Assembly: GCF_001544795.2 (NCBI RefSeq)
Contig: NZ_FCOI02000005.1
Location: 190,402 to 254,401, forward strand
Source of the DNA: Caballeronia temeraria
GTDB taxonomy: Bacteria > Pseudomonadota > Gammaproteobacteria > Burkholderiales > Burkholderiaceae
Direction: 5' to 3'
DNA length: 64,000 bases
Shown here: positions 1 through 8,869 of the stretch, piece by piece
Position numbering within the stretch: the stretch's first letter is position 1
How the letters are laid out: each line of letters opens with the position of its first letter
Translations under genes and position numbers: made by a program
The notes under the pieces: generated by a model
Told to the model about the DNA's origin: nothing
What the model saw: only the letters and a program-made list of their open reading frames with translations
Database searches by the model: none

Positions 1-126
1 GCCGCGCTCGACGGCGACGCAGGCGCGCGCGGCATCTTCACGACGCACAAGCCGTTCGCCGTCGCGGTCGACGATCCCAACGTGCTGCGCGATGTGGATT
101 TGCCGAGCGATCTCGCACAGGCTTAA
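1..126 (+). CDS. MobA-like nucleotidyltransferase, C-terminal fragment
   Basis: The window opens inside a gene read in frame 1; 41 codons remain before TAA at 124-126. The peptide ends in DVDLPSDLAQA, which resembles the D-[IV]-D-[TL]-P-x-D-L tail of MobA/MocA-like NTP transferases (molybdenum cofactor cytidylyltransferase or xanthine-dehydrogenase accessory type). With only the tail visible the substrate cannot be fixed. Its stop overlaps the stop of the convergent glycosyltransferase in a TTAA palindrome. Confidence 0.6.
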   Translation, partial: AALDGDAGARGIFTTHKPFAVAVDDPNVLRDVDLPSDLAQA

Positions 127-833
127 GCCGCGATCGCCACTGCATCCGCCGAATCCGCGGCATCGTTGCCGATCGGCAGATAGCGTCGGCTGACTTCGAG
201 CAGCGTCGCGCCGAAACCCTTCTTCGCCCGGAAATCCGTCCGCGCGCTCGTCAGCACACGCGGCGACGCGCTCCATTCGATCCGCGCGCCGATCGCCATC
301 AACGCCTCGACGAGCGCCACATCCTCGCTCGATTCCAGCGGCGCGAAGCCGCCCGCCTGCACATACGCTTTCGCCGACACGCCCAGATTCGCGCCATGAA
401 TATGCCGATGCCCGTCCGCATCGGTATAAGTGCGTCCGAAATGCTCGCGCACCGCGCCGATATGCGGCGACCAGTCACGCACGCCGATCACGCCGCACAC
501 CGCGTCCGCGCAGCAGTCGAGCTGGCGCACGAGCCAGTCGTCGGCGACGGTCGTATCTGCGTCGGTGAACGCGAGCCAGCGCGCGCCCAGCGCCAGCGCC
601 CGCTCCGCGCCATGCGCCCGCGCGATGCCGACGTTGCGCGCGTCGATGCGCGATACCTCCGCGCCCAGCGCCCGCGCGATGCCGGCGGTGTCGTCGGTGC
701 AACTGTCGGCCACCACGATCACGCACGCCGCCTCGCCGAGCAGTTGATGATGGTCCGCCGCGCGGCGCGCAGCCGTCACGCACGCTCCGATGTGCGCGGC
801 TTCGTTGTGAGCAGGAATAACAATGGCAAGCAT
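123..833 (-). CDS. Family 2 glycosyltransferase
   Basis: A 236-residue soluble protein starting MLAIVIPAHNEA, the canonical GT-A family 2 N-terminus. It carries the nucleotide-binding CxD region (VADSCTDDT) and the metal-binding DxD-like FTDADTT near residue 115. It probably moves a sugar from a nucleotide donor onto an unknown acceptor. The ATG at 833 is preferred to the upstream in-frame start because a CGGAG ribosome site lies about 6 bases ahead and the family begins at this residue. No membrane segment is evident. The family call is firm, the acceptor is unknown. Confidence 0.8.
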   Translation of the reverse strand: MLAIVIPAHNEAAHIGACVTAARRAADHHQLLGEAACVIVVADSCTDDTAGIARALGAEVSRIDARNVGIARAHGAERALALGARWLAFTDADTTVADDWLVRQLDCCADAVCGVIGVRDWSPHIGAVREHFGRTYTDADGHRHIHGANLGVSAKAYVQAGGFAPLESSEDVALVEALMAIGARIEWSASPRVLTSARTDFRAKKGFGATLLEVSRRYLPIGNDAADSADAVAIAA

Positions 834-988
834 GGCGGCTCCGTGTGTGAGTGTGTCCGCAGGCAATCGAACGCCGCGATGGATGAATTTCAGCAATGAC
901 CGTTCCCATGAAACGGCGGGCCGCACAGCCGTATAAGGGCGGGATCATCTCTAAATAGTTGCTGAAGCGTCGCGGGAATCGCTAGAAT

Positions 989-1008
989 CACTGTATGGAT
1001 ATACAGTA
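989..1008 (+). promoter_or_regulatory. LexA (SOS) box upstream of udgX fusion
   Basis: The sequence CACTGTATGGATATACAGTA contains CTGT-N8-ACAG (991-1006) and departs from the textbook enterobacterial SOS box TACTGTATATATATACAGTA at only three positions (first base and the central GG). It ends 21 bases before the ATG at 1030. This placement predicts LexA repression of the downstream DNA-repair gene and induction by DNA damage. The match is seen directly; LexA binding is inferred. Confidence 0.85.
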
Positions 1009-1029
1009 CTTTTCCGATTCCGTTCGCCG

Positions 1030-2526
1030 ATGAAAAGCGTCACCATCGATCCTTCGTTTGCTTCCTGGCGTACCGAAGCGCGCACTCTCCTCATGGAAGA
1101 CGCGCGGCCGGAGCACGTGCTGTGGCTCGAAACCGATGCATCGGCAACCGTGTTCGGCTCCATCGATCCCTCGCACGGCCCGTCGGACCCGAACGCGAAA
1201 AAGCCGGTCAAGGTCGCGCGCGAATTTCTCTCCATGCTCGAAACGGCGGCGTGCTATCGCGCGCCGGACCGCTGGCCGTTTCTCTACAAGGCGCTCTGGC
1301 GCTGGACGCAGGGCGACCGCGCGATCGCATCGGCAGACGATGCGGACGGGCATCGGCTGCGGCGCATGATCGAATCGGTCGAAGCCGAGGAGCGCGAGAT
1401 GCGCAAGGTGCTGCGCTTCCGGCATCGCGATTCGTCGCTCGGGCCGCCCGAGTTCATCAGCTGGTTCGAGCCGGTGCACGACGTGCTGGAACACGCCGCC
1501 ATGCACTTCGCCACGCGCATGGGCAGCGCCACATGGATGATCGCCACGCCGCACGGCGCCGCGTTCTGGGACGGCGCGCTCCTGCGCGTGGACCGCACGA
1601 GCGAGCCGGAAGAAAAGCCGATGGATTTCGGCGACACCGCGATGAGCGGCGAGGCCGTGAGCGGCGACGCCATCGAGGCGCTCTGGCTCGCGTATTACGA
1701 GAGCACCTTCGTGGCGGCGCAGACGAACGCCGCCGAAGTGGCGTCGCATATGCCGGTGCGCTACTGGAAAAGCCCGGAGAACGCGCGCACCGATCCCGCG
1801 CTGATTTCCCGCGCCGATCCTTATTCGCGGCGCGACCGTCATCCGCGCAACGTGCCGCCCGAGATGGAAGTGGCCATCAACACGGATCTGGAGCCGATCA
1901 AGGGCACGATGCTGACCGAGCCGCCGTCGCTCGACGCGTGCAGGCGCTGCGCGCTCTGGCGCAACGCAACGCAGGCGGTGCCGGGCGTCGGTCCCGGCAA
2001 TGCGCGCGTGATGCTCGTCGGCGAGCAGCCGGGCGATCAGGAAGACCGCGAGGGCAAGCCGTTCGTCGGTCAGGCGGGCAAGCTGCTCGACGAAGCGCTC
2101 GCCGAAGCGCAGATCGCGCGCGAATCGCTCTATCTGACCAACGCGGTGAAGCATTTCAAATGGGAAGCACAAGGCGACGAGCGCGCCCATCTCGCGCCCG
2201 CGCAGCGCGAACGCGAAGCCTGCCGCTACTGGCTCGATGAAGAGTTGAAACGCATCGCGCCGAAAGTCGTCGTCGCGCTCGGGGCGACGGCGCTGAAGGC
2301 GCTCACGGGGCATCGGACGGCGTTGTCGGAGTATCTCGGCAAGACCATCGAGCATAAGGGCCACATCGTCGTACCGACGTATCATCCGTCGTATCTGATG
2401 CGCCTGACCGACGACAAAGTGCGCGCGGAAGTCTTCGGGACGATCGTCGAGGCGCTCGTTTTCGCGCAGCAGATCGCGGACGGCACCGCGAGCATTCGCA
2501 CGCCGCTCAAAGACCCGACGCGCTGA
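1030..2526 (+). CDS. DUF4130 / UdgX-family uracil-DNA glycosylase fusion
   Basis: A 498-residue fusion. Residues 1-260 look like DUF4130 (SVTIDPSFASWRTEARTLL at the N-terminus), a domain normally linked to a radical-SAM DNA-repair protein. Residues 295-490 are a UdgX-type family 4/5-like uracil-DNA glycosylase: Cys304-x2-Cys307, motif GEQPGDQED (331-339), His375 in VKHFKW, Cys398 and the YHPSYL motif near 451. UdgX enzymes excise uracil and stay covalently bound through a histidine of the KRRIH loop; here the loop reads DERAH with the His retained at 387. No radical-SAM partner lies nearby. The preceding SOS box suggests damage induction. Confidence 0.88.
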   Translation: MKSVTIDPSFASWRTEARTLLMEDARPEHVLWLETDASATVFGSIDPSHGPSDPNAKKPVKVAREFLSMLETAACYRAPDRWPFLYKALWRWTQGDRAIASADDADGHRLRRMIESVEAEEREMRKVLRFRHRDSSLGPPEFISWFEPVHDVLEHAAMHFATRMGSATWMIATPHGAAFWDGALLRVDRTSEPEEKPMDFGDTAMSGEAVSGDAIEALWLAYYESTFVAAQTNAAEVASHMPVRYWKSPENARTDPALISRADPYSRRDRHPRNVPPEMEVAINTDLEPIKGTMLTEPPSLDACRRCALWRNATQAVPGVGPGNARVMLVGEQPGDQEDREGKPFVGQAGKLLDEALAEAQIARESLYLTNAVKHFKWEAQGDERAHLAPAQREREACRYWLDEELKRIAPKVVVALGATALKALTGHRTALSEYLGKTIEHKGHIVVPTYHPSYLMRLTDDKVRAEVFGTIVEALVFAQQIADGTASIRTPLKDPTR

Positions 2527-2646
2527 AATGCAACAGGACGAAACAGGGCGCAACAAGAAGAAAGCGCCGTCAACGTTCCTGTAAGCCGCGCGTTATACCG
2601 GTGTCGCGCCGCTTTGGCGCTCACCGATGGTCCCCGACGACAACTC

Positions 2647-3141
2647 ATGGCCGCTCTCCCGCTCGAAGAACTCCGCCGTCAACAATCGCTCACCGCTCTC
2701 GTGCCGAAATCGGCCGGGCAGTTGAAGACCGAACGCGAGCGCATCACCGCGCGTCTGCAAGTGCTGCTCAATATCACCGTTGCCGTGGCGTTTGCGGGCG
2801 TCGCGCTCATCGCGTGGCTGCCGTTTTCGCCGGTGCCGCACGAATTCCGCTTCGGCGTGCAGGAAGTGCTCGGCGTCGCGGTGTTCGCGTCGTGCCTGTT
2901 CATCCTGCACGAGCGCGCCGAACTGCAACTCGGCCTGTACGACTACGAGCCCGTCGAGCAGACGACGCAAGGCGAATTGCGCGCGCTGCTGCATCGCGTG
3001 CCGGAAGGCGCGTCGTATCAGGAAGCGCTCGCCGCCGACCAGCGCACTTTCGTGACCGGAGAAGTCGACGGAATCCGCCGCCGCGCCGAAGCGTTCACGC
3101 CGAAGACGCTCCCCGCCGACGACGGCAACGCGGAAACCTGA
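2647..3141 (+). CDS. Small inner-membrane protein of unknown function
   Basis: A 164-residue protein from the ATG at 2647; a TTG at 2614 would add 11 residues but has no better ribosome site. An N-terminal charged cytoplasmic stretch (EELRRQQSL, KTERERITARLQ) is followed by two hydrophobic helices (about residues 42-62 and 72-90) joined by a short loop, then a soluble acidic tail. This resembles small Burkholderia membrane proteins annotated only as hypothetical. It ends shortly before a strong terminator. I do not recognise a function. Confidence 0.65.
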   Translation: MAALPLEELRRQQSLTALVPKSAGQLKTERERITARLQVLLNITVAVAFAGVALIAWLPFSPVPHEFRFGVQEVLGVAVFASCLFILHERAELQLGLYDYEPVEQTTQGELRALLHRVPEGASYQEALAADQRTFVTGEVDGIRRRAEAFTPKTLPADDGNAET

Positions 3142-3172
3142 GCGCATCGCTCGCCGCGCAAACCGCACCGAA

Positions 3173-3207
3173 GCCGCCGCCTCGCCATCGCGAGGCGGCG
3201 GCTTTTT
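3173..3207 (+). terminator. Rho-independent terminator
   Basis: A perfect 12-bp stem GCCGCCGCCTCG / CGAGGCGGCGGC (3173-3184 with 3191-3202) with a 6-base loop, followed by TTTTT. It closes the transcript of the small membrane protein. Confidence 0.9.
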
Positions 3208-3262
3208 ACATCGGCGCTGAAAACTTCACGCCTTGACGAGCGCCGCCGCGCCTCCTTCAATA

Positions 3263-3299
3263 CGTGACAGATGCCGCAACGGGTGCTCAAACTGTCACG
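3263..3299. promoter_or_regulatory. Inverted repeat in the 3.1-3.4 kb intergenic region
   Basis: The 304-base gap 3142-3445 holds, besides the terminator, a perfect 8-bp dyad CGTGACAG (3263-3270) / CTGTCACG (3292-3299) with a 21-base spacer, followed by a short hairpin CAGGGA / TCCCTG (3303-3319). No confident promoter hexamers stand out. The dyad could be an operator or a leader structure for the gene at 3446. Function is inferred only from symmetry. Confidence 0.4.
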
Positions 3300-3445
3300 A
3301 TTCAGGGACGCAATCCCTGTCCACGGCGCGCGCTTTCAGGCGAGACGCGCGACACACGCACCAGGCATGGCGGGTGCTTGCCAAGCGCGCGGCCCCGCAG
3401 ATTTGCGACGAATCGAACGAGGCCACGCCACTTGCAGGAGCCAAG

Positions 3446-4063
3446 ATGCGAGCCAATCCCCTTTCCGCTTTGAGCGACGACCTCGCGAACACACTCGTCC
3501 CCGATGCGCCGAGCGCGTTTCCGTGCCCGGACCCCGCCGCGCCCGCCGCCGACAGCGCCCGGGCCGCCCAGCCCGATGCTTACGACGAACTCGCCGCATT
3601 CCACGGCATCGAGCGCGAGCGCCTGGTGCTGATTCATCCGGGCAGCCACCATGCCGCGCCGGCGTGGCCCGCGGAACGTTACGCCGATGTCGCCGACCAG
3701 CTCGCCGCCGATGGCTGGCAGATCGCGATCGTCGGCGATGCGCCCGATCCCGAGCGCACCGCCGGCGTCCTCGGCGCGATGCAGACGGCCGCGCTCTTTC
3801 TGGCGGGCGCGGTGACGCCCGACACGCTGCCGCGGCTGATCGCCAACGCGCGCCTGCTCGTGTCCGACGACGCCGAAGCGACTTCGCCCGTCGCCACCGC
3901 GCGCGCGGCCGGCACGCCGCATATCGTGCTGGAGGAGCATCCGCGCGACACCGGCAGCGATGCGATCGCCGCGCGCGCCCGCGCCGCGCTCTCGAACACC
4001 GGCGACGCGCATCCGGGCGAGCCGTTCACGCTGCACATGCCGGCGGCGCACGAATCGGCATAG
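3446..4063 (+). CDS. GT9-like (heptosyltransferase-type) half-protein
   Basis: A 205-residue protein; the ATG at 3446 has a GGAG site 5 bases upstream. Residues about 58-195 match the C-terminal GT-B domain of ADP-heptose:LPS heptosyltransferases (LVLIHPGS, WPAERYADVADQL, IAIVGDAP, FLAGAVTPDTLPRLIANARLLVSDD). The N-terminal Rossmann domain of a full GT9 enzyme (about 330 residues) is absent, and the usual DTGxxH segment is replaced by DDAEATSP. It is therefore either a degenerate remnant or a non-catalytic single-domain protein, followed 26 bases later by a small ORF. Confidence 0.65.
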   Translation: MRANPLSALSDDLANTLVPDAPSAFPCPDPAAPAADSARAAQPDAYDELAAFHGIERERLVLIHPGSHHAAPAWPAERYADVADQLAADGWQIAIVGDAPDPERTAGVLGAMQTAALFLAGAVTPDTLPRLIANARLLVSDDAEATSPVATARAAGTPHIVLEEHPRDTGSDAIAARARAALSNTGDAHPGEPFTLHMPAAHESA

Positions 4064-4089
4064 ACACGCTCCACCTTTCAGGGGACATC

Positions 4090-4251
4090 ATGAAATTCGA
4101 CATGCAGACCAGTCCCGTTCCGGATCCCGTCGCGGACCCGAACCGCGATCCGGAAGCCGATCCGCTCACGCCGCCCTCGCCGGGTCATCGGCCGGAGGAG
4201 CCGCAGCATCCCGACGCGCCGCCCGACAAGGACCCGATCCGGCGCTTCTGA
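4090..4251 (+). CDS. Short Pro/Asp-rich protein (53 aa)
   Basis: A 53-residue ORF from ATG 4090 behind a CAGGGGAC ribosome site. It is dominated by Pro, Asp and Glu (PVADPNRDPEADPL, PDKDPIRRF) and has no hydrophobic stretch, so it is probably soluble and disordered. It sits 26 bases after the GT9-like gene and may be co-transcribed. I recognise no family. Confidence 0.5.
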   Translation: MKFDMQTSPVPDPVADPNRDPEADPLTPPSPGHRPEEPQHPDAPPDKDPIRRF

Positions 4252-4390
4252 AGCGCCGCGCCCCCGCGCCTCCATACGGGAATTCCCGCCCTACATCCGC
4301 CGCCGTGGCCTGCCGTAAAGCGGGCATGCGGCGGCATGCGTCGTCGCAAAACACAACGCAAAGGCAACGCTAAGAGGCGACGGGCGCAAC

Positions 4391-5941
4391 ATGAACAAAA
4401 TGACGTTGAACAGAAAGCTCGGCTCGCTGATCGCCGTGCTGTGGATCGGTTTGATCGCAATCGGGGTCATCGGGGCGTGGCAGAACCGGACGTCGATGAT
4501 CGACGACCGCAAGGAGCAGTTGAAGACGCTCGTCAACGAGGCGCACGCGGTCACCGCGCATTACGCGGCGCTCGCCGCGAACAAGACGCTCACCGAAGAC
4601 GAAGCGAAAAAGCGCGCGCTGGAAGTGGTCGGCGCGATCCGCTACGGCACGGACGGCTATCTCTCCATCAACGATTCACGTCCGACGATGGTGATGCATC
4701 CGATCAAGCCCGCCATGAACGGCAAGGATCTGTCGAGCTATACCGATCCGGCGGGCAATCACCTGTTCGTCGATATCGTGAAGGCGGGCGATCAGACGGG
4801 CGGCGGTTTCGTCAGCTATCTGTGGCCGAAACCCGGCAGCGACAAGCCGGTCGGCAAGCTGTCCTACTCGCAGCGCTTCGCGCCGTGGGACTGGTATCTC
4901 GTCACCGGCATGTACATGGACGACGTGCAGAGCGCCTTCTACGCGAGCGCCCTGCGCTGGCTCGCGATCACGGCGGTGCTCGGCGGCATCGCGACGGCGG
5001 CGATGCTCATCGTGCTCTCCAGCATCAAACGCACTCTCGGCGGCGAGCTGGAACTGGCGGTCGGCGCGGCGCATCGCATCGCGCGCGGCGATCTGACGAG
5101 CAGCGTCGCGCTTCGTCCGAACGACACGACGAGCCTCCTGCACGCGCTCAACGTGATGCAGAGCGGTCTCGTCGAGACGGTTTCGCGCGTCCGTAGCGGC
5201 ACCGACAACATCAACGTGGGCGCGTCGGAGATCGCGGCGGGCAACACCGATCTGTCGCAGCGCACGGAGGAACAGGCCGCGGCGCTGGTGCAGACCGCGT
5301 CGAGCATGGATCAGATGACCGCCAACGTGAAGAACAATGCGGAAAGCGCGGCGCAGGCGGCGCGTCTCGCCGAGCAGGCGGCGGACGTGGCGACGCGCGG
5401 CAGCGGCGTCGTGAACGACGTGATCGACACGATGACGCGTATCACCGCGAGCTCGCAGCAGATCGGCGACATCATCGGCGTGATCGACGGCATCGCGTTC
5501 CAGACCAACATCCTGGCGCTCAACGCGGCCGTCGAAGCGGCGCGCGCGGGCGAACAGGGACGCGGTTTCGCGGTCGTGGCCGCCGAAGTGCGCAGCCTCG
5601 CGCAGCGCTCGGCGACGGCGGCGAAGGAGATCAAGGCCCTCATCGAAACGTCGACGCAGACGGTCGAGCAAGGCGCGTCGCTCGTGACGAACGCGGGCGC
5701 GACGATGACCGAGATCGTGCAATCGGTGCGCCGCGTGAACGAGATTCTCGACGAGATCAGCCACGCGTCGCGCGAGCAGAGCGCGGGCATCGAACAGGTG
5801 AACCGCGCGGTCGTCGAGATGGATCAGGTGACCCAGCAGAACGCCGCGCTCGTCGAAGAAGCGGCCGCCGCCGCGCATTCGCTGAAAGATCAGGTGGATG
5901 TGCTGCGCGAGGCGATCGGGAGTTTCAGGCTGCCGGCGTGA
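4391..5941 (+). CDS. Methyl-accepting chemotaxis protein with sCache-type sensor
   Basis: A 516-residue chemoreceptor: membrane helix at about 11-30, periplasmic sensor of about 155 residues resembling a single Cache_2 domain ([34 protein letters not shown]), second helix near 192-212, HAMP linker, then the long cytoplasmic signalling coiled coil with the hairpin tip [20 protein letters not shown]. It relays ligand binding to CheA/CheW. The C-terminus (SFRLPA) lacks an NWETF-type CheR/CheB tether. Cache_2 receptors often sense small organic acids; the ligand here is unknown. It appears to be a single-gene unit. Confidence 0.93.
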   Translation: MNKMTLNRKLGSLIAVLWIGLIAIGVIGAWQNRTSMIDDRKEQLKTLVNEAHAVTAHYAALAANKTLTEDEAKKRALEVVGAIRYGTDGYLSINDSRPTMVMHPIKPAMNGKDLSSYTDPAGNHLFVDIVKAGDQTGGGFVSYLWPKPGSDKPVGKLSYSQRFAPWDWYLVTGMYMDDVQSAFYASALRWLAITAVLGGIATAAMLIVLSSIKRTLGGELELAVGAAHRIARGDLTSSVALRPNDTTSLLHALNVMQSGLVETVSRVRSGTDNINVGASEIAAGNTDLSQRTEEQAAALVQTASSMDQMTANVKNNAESAAQAARLAEQAADVATRGSGVVNDVIDTMTRITASSQQIGDIIGVIDGIAFQTNILALNAAVEAARAGEQGRGFAVVAAEVRSLAQRSATAAKEIKALIETSTQTVEQGASLVTNAGATMTEIVQSVRRVNEILDEISHASREQSAGIEQVNRAVVEMDQVTQQNAALVEEAAAAAHSLKDQVDVLREAIGSFRLPA

Positions 5942-5950
5942 GGTTTTCGA

Positions 5951-7144
5951 TCACGCGAGGAATCGTTCGACGAGGCGCGCCCAATACGCCGCGCCGACCG
6001 GCAGATTCTTGTCGTTGAAGTCGTAATGCGGGTTGTGGACCATGCAGCCGTCCTCGCCCGCACCATTGCCGATGCGCAGGAACGAGCCCGGCCGTTCCTG
6101 CAGCATGAACGCGAAGTCTTCGCTGCCCATCAGCAGATCCGCGTGCGCGACGACCTTCTCTTCCCCCACCAGCTCGCGCGCGACCTGAATCGCGAAGTCG
6201 GTCTCCGCGTCCGAATTCACGACGACCGGATAGCCTTCCAGATACTTCACCGTCGCGCTCGCGCCGTAGCTCGCGGCCTGCGATTCCACCAGTTCCTTGA
6301 TGCGGCGCCTGAGCAATTCGCGCACGCTCGGATCGAACGAGCGCACGGACAGTTCGAGCGTCGCGCGGCTCGGGATCACGTTGTTGACCGTTCCGGCGTG
6401 CATCGAGCCGACGGTGACGACGGCCGGCTGCGCCGGATCGACGTTGCGCGCGACGATCGTCTGCAGCGCCATCACGATGCTCGCCGTCACGACGACCGGA
6501 TCGACCGACAGATGCGGCCGCGCCGCGTGCCCGCCCACGCCTTCGATCACGATCGACACCTGATCGCCCGCCGCCATGAACGGCCCCTTGCGGAACAGGA
6601 ACGTGCCGGGCTGCGCGCCGGGATGGTTGTGCACGCCGAACACGGCATCGCAATGAAAGCGCTCGAAAAGCCCCTCTTCGATCATTTTCTGCGCGCCGCT
6701 CGGCACGCCGTGCTCTTCCGCCGGCTGAAAATACAGATGCACCGCGCCGTTGAAGCGGCGCGTGCGCGCGAGATGGCGCGCGGCGCCGAGGAGCATCGTC
6801 GTGTGACCGTCGTGGCCGCACGCGTGCATCTTGCCGTGCGTCTCGCTCGCGTAGGGCTTGCCGGTCTGCTCGATGATCGGCAGCGCGTCCATGTCGGCGC
6901 GCAGGCCGATGCTCTTCGTGCCGTCGCCCGCTTTCAACGTGCCGACGACGCCCGTGCCGCCGACGCCGCGCGTCACCGTCCAGCCCCACGCTTGCAGCCG
7001 TTCGGCGACGAGCGCCGCCGTACGCGTCTCCTCGTAGGAAAGCTCCGGATGACGATGAATATCGTGGCGAATTTCGCGCAGCGACGGCGCGTCGTCGGAG
7101 AGATCGGCGATGACGGTGAACTGTTGGTCGGACGAGGTCGTCAT
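5951..7144 (-). CDS. M20 family amidohydrolase (hippurate hydrolase-like)
   Basis: A 397-residue cytoplasmic metallohydrolase of the M20D/hippuricase group. It shows the metal-binding and catalytic motifs HACGHDGHTTMLLG, the PAEEHG segment, the dimerisation-domain signature GSMHAGTVNNVIP and the late LMGSEDFAFML. Such enzymes deacylate N-acyl amino acids (hippurate, N-acetyl or indole-3-acetyl amino acids). The start MTTSSDQQ at 7144 is chosen because the upstream in-frame extension is arginine-rich and unlike the family. Its 3' end lies 9 bases from the convergent chemoreceptor gene. Confidence 0.9.
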   Translation of the reverse strand: MTTSSDQQFTVIADLSDDAPSLREIRHDIHRHPELSYEETRTAALVAERLQAWGWTVTRGVGGTGVVGTLKAGDGTKSIGLRADMDALPIIEQTGKPYASETHGKMHACGHDGHTTMLLGAARHLARTRRFNGAVHLYFQPAEEHGVPSGAQKMIEEGLFERFHCDAVFGVHNHPGAQPGTFLFRKGPFMAAGDQVSIVIEGVGGHAARPHLSVDPVVVTASIVMALQTIVARNVDPAQPAVVTVGSMHAGTVNNVIPSRATLELSVRSFDPSVRELLRRRIKELVESQAASYGASATVKYLEGYPVVVNSDAETDFAIQVARELVGEEKVVAHADLLMGSEDFAFMLQERPGSFLRIGNGAGEDGCMVHNPHYDFNDKNLPVGAAYWARLVERFLA

Positions 7145-7266
7145 GGAAAAGCCCTTGCTGAAAGACGGAAAACGGCGCACATGATCCTCCACATGCGCCG
7201 CGCTTGCCAGTTTTTGCGCGAGATTTTTTCGATCGCGGCGCGCCGGTCGTGAAATTTCGACCGGAA

Positions 7267-8754
7267 TCAGCGCAGAAACCGGTCGATGACGTCGGCAAGT
7301 CTCGCGAAAGCCGGCGCGATATCCTCGTCCGGCACGCACGCATAGCCGATCAGCAAGCCCGGTTCCGCGTCCAGCCGATGCGCGTAGTACCCCGACAGCG
7401 GCCGCACGACGATGTTCTCCGCGAGCGCGGCGGCAGCGAGCGCGCGATCATCGACGTGACGGGGCAGTTTCAGCACGAGATGCAGCCCGGCATCGCCGCC
7501 GGCGATGGAAAGCGTGTCGCCGTAGCGCTCGTCGATGGTCGCGAGCATCACGTCGCGGCGCTGTCCGTAGAGCGCGCGCATGCGCCGGATGTGCGACGTG
7601 AAATGGCCCTGCTCGATGAACTCCGCGAGCACCGCCTGCTGCAATAGCTGGCCTTCCCGATACAGCTCGGCGCTCGCCGTGGCGAAGCTCTCCGCGAGCG
7701 CCTCCGGCACGACGACATAACCGATGCGCAGCCCCGGAAACAGCGTCTTGGCGAAGCTGCCGACGTAGATCACCTGCCCCGCCGTATCCATGCCTTGCAG
7801 CGACGCGAGCGGCCGGCTGCCGTAGCGGAATTCGCTGTCGTAATCGTCCTCGACGATCCAGCAGCGATGCTGCCGCGCGTATTCGAGCAGCATGCGGCGG
7901 CGCGCGAGGCTCATCACCATGCCGAGCGGATATTGATGCGACGGCGTGACGAGCATCAGCTTCGGCGGCACGGCGAGATCGGCGGGCGTCGGCGCGATCC
8001 CTTCTGCATCGACGGAAATCGCCTTCAGATCGAGCCCCGACACCTGCAACACGCTGCGCACGCCCCAGTAGCACGGATCTTCGGTCCAGATCGTGTCGCC
8101 CGAATCGGCGAGCAGGCGCGCGGCGAGATCGATGGACTGATGGATGCCCGTCGTCACGACGATCTGTTCCGGCGTGCAGCGCACCGAGCGCGACGTGCGC
8201 AGATAGTGCGCGAGCGCGTGGCGCAAACCCGCGTGGCCGCCGCCGGGCGCGTAGGTGAGCAGATCGGGCAGCGGCTTGCGCCAGTATTTCGCCTGCAGCC
8301 GGTTCCACACGCGCGACGGGAACCGCGACACATCCGGCACGCCCGGCATGAACGCGCCGCCCTGACGCTTCGACACGCCCGCGCCCGAAATCAGCCGTGC
8401 GCCGCGCGTGGAGAGCGTCGAGTGCGGGTGGGAGGGCGCCGGGATTGCGGGCGGTGCGTCGTCGAACACGATTTCATCGGGCGTGCTGTCCGCGACGAAG
8501 GTGCCGCGCCCCGTCGCCGACGACACGTAGCCTTCGAGCGCCAGTTGCTCGTAGACCTGCGTCACCGTGTTGCGCCCGACGCCCAGCTCGGCGGCGAGCA
8601 AGCGCGACGACGGCACTTTCGCGCCCGCCGCGAGCTCGCGCGTGAAGATGGCCTGCTGAAGCAGCCGATGCAATTGCCGGTAGATCGGCTGGCCGTTCGC
8701 GCGATCGATGCGCTGCGCCAGCCAGTCCGACAGCACGCTTGCGCGCGTCGACAT
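7267..8754 (-). CDS. gabR: MocR/GabR-type transcriptional regulator (PLP-binding)
   Basis: A 495-residue chimera: an N-terminal GntR winged helix (QPIYRQLHRLLQQAI, GVGRNTVTQVYEQLALEGY) and a fold-type I aminotransferase domain with the PLP lysine in GSFAKTLFPGLRIGY. MocR proteins use PLP and an amino-acid ligand to control transcription. It is divergent from gabT, the arrangement expected of GabR, an activator of GABA use. The start at 8754 has a strong TAGGAG site. The symbol rests on family plus context; a PdxR or other MocR role is possible. Confidence 0.8.
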   Translation of the reverse strand: MSTRASVLSDWLAQRIDRANGQPIYRQLHRLLQQAIFTRELAAGAKVPSSRLLAAELGVGRNTVTQVYEQLALEGYVSSATGRGTFVADSTPDEIVFDDAPPAIPAPSHPHSTLSTRGARLISGAGVSKRQGGAFMPGVPDVSRFPSRVWNRLQAKYWRKPLPDLLTYAPGGGHAGLRHALAHYLRTSRSVRCTPEQIVVTTGIHQSIDLAARLLADSGDTIWTEDPCYWGVRSVLQVSGLDLKAISVDAEGIAPTPADLAVPPKLMLVTPSHQYPLGMVMSLARRRMLLEYARQHRCWIVEDDYDSEFRYGSRPLASLQGMDTAGQVIYVGSFAKTLFPGLRIGYVVVPEALAESFATASAELYREGQLLQQAVLAEFIEQGHFTSHIRRMRALYGQRRDVMLATIDERYGDTLSIAGGDAGLHLVLKLPRHVDDRALAAAALAENIVVRPLSGYYAHRLDAEPGLLIGYACVPDEDIAPAFARLADVIDRFLR

Positions 8755-8869
8755 CGAATTGGCTCCTATAGATTTATTGAAATGGCTCTGAACTTGAGGG
8801 CCAAATCTTACTATAGTCGTCTTTAAATTCAGTCGGCCGATGCGGCCATCAACGATCAAGGAGATTTCC
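8755..8869. promoter_or_regulatory. Divergent gabR-gabT control region with repeated half-sites
   Basis: The 115-base intergenic region is AT-richer than its flanks. TGGCTC occurs twice in direct orientation at 8760-8765 and 8783-8788 (23 bp apart, about two helical turns), and an inverted relative TGGCCCTC (complement of 8796-8803) follows. Direct repeats on one helical face are typical of MocR operators. A TATAGT at 8812-8817 may be part of the gabT promoter, but no well-spaced -35 is clear. Confidence 0.5.

Noticed and set aside
988..2556. Long leftward reading frame (522 codons) opposite the udgX gene
   Set aside because: Arg-rich, low-complexity translation with no family features; a high-GC shadow of the clearly recognisable forward gene.
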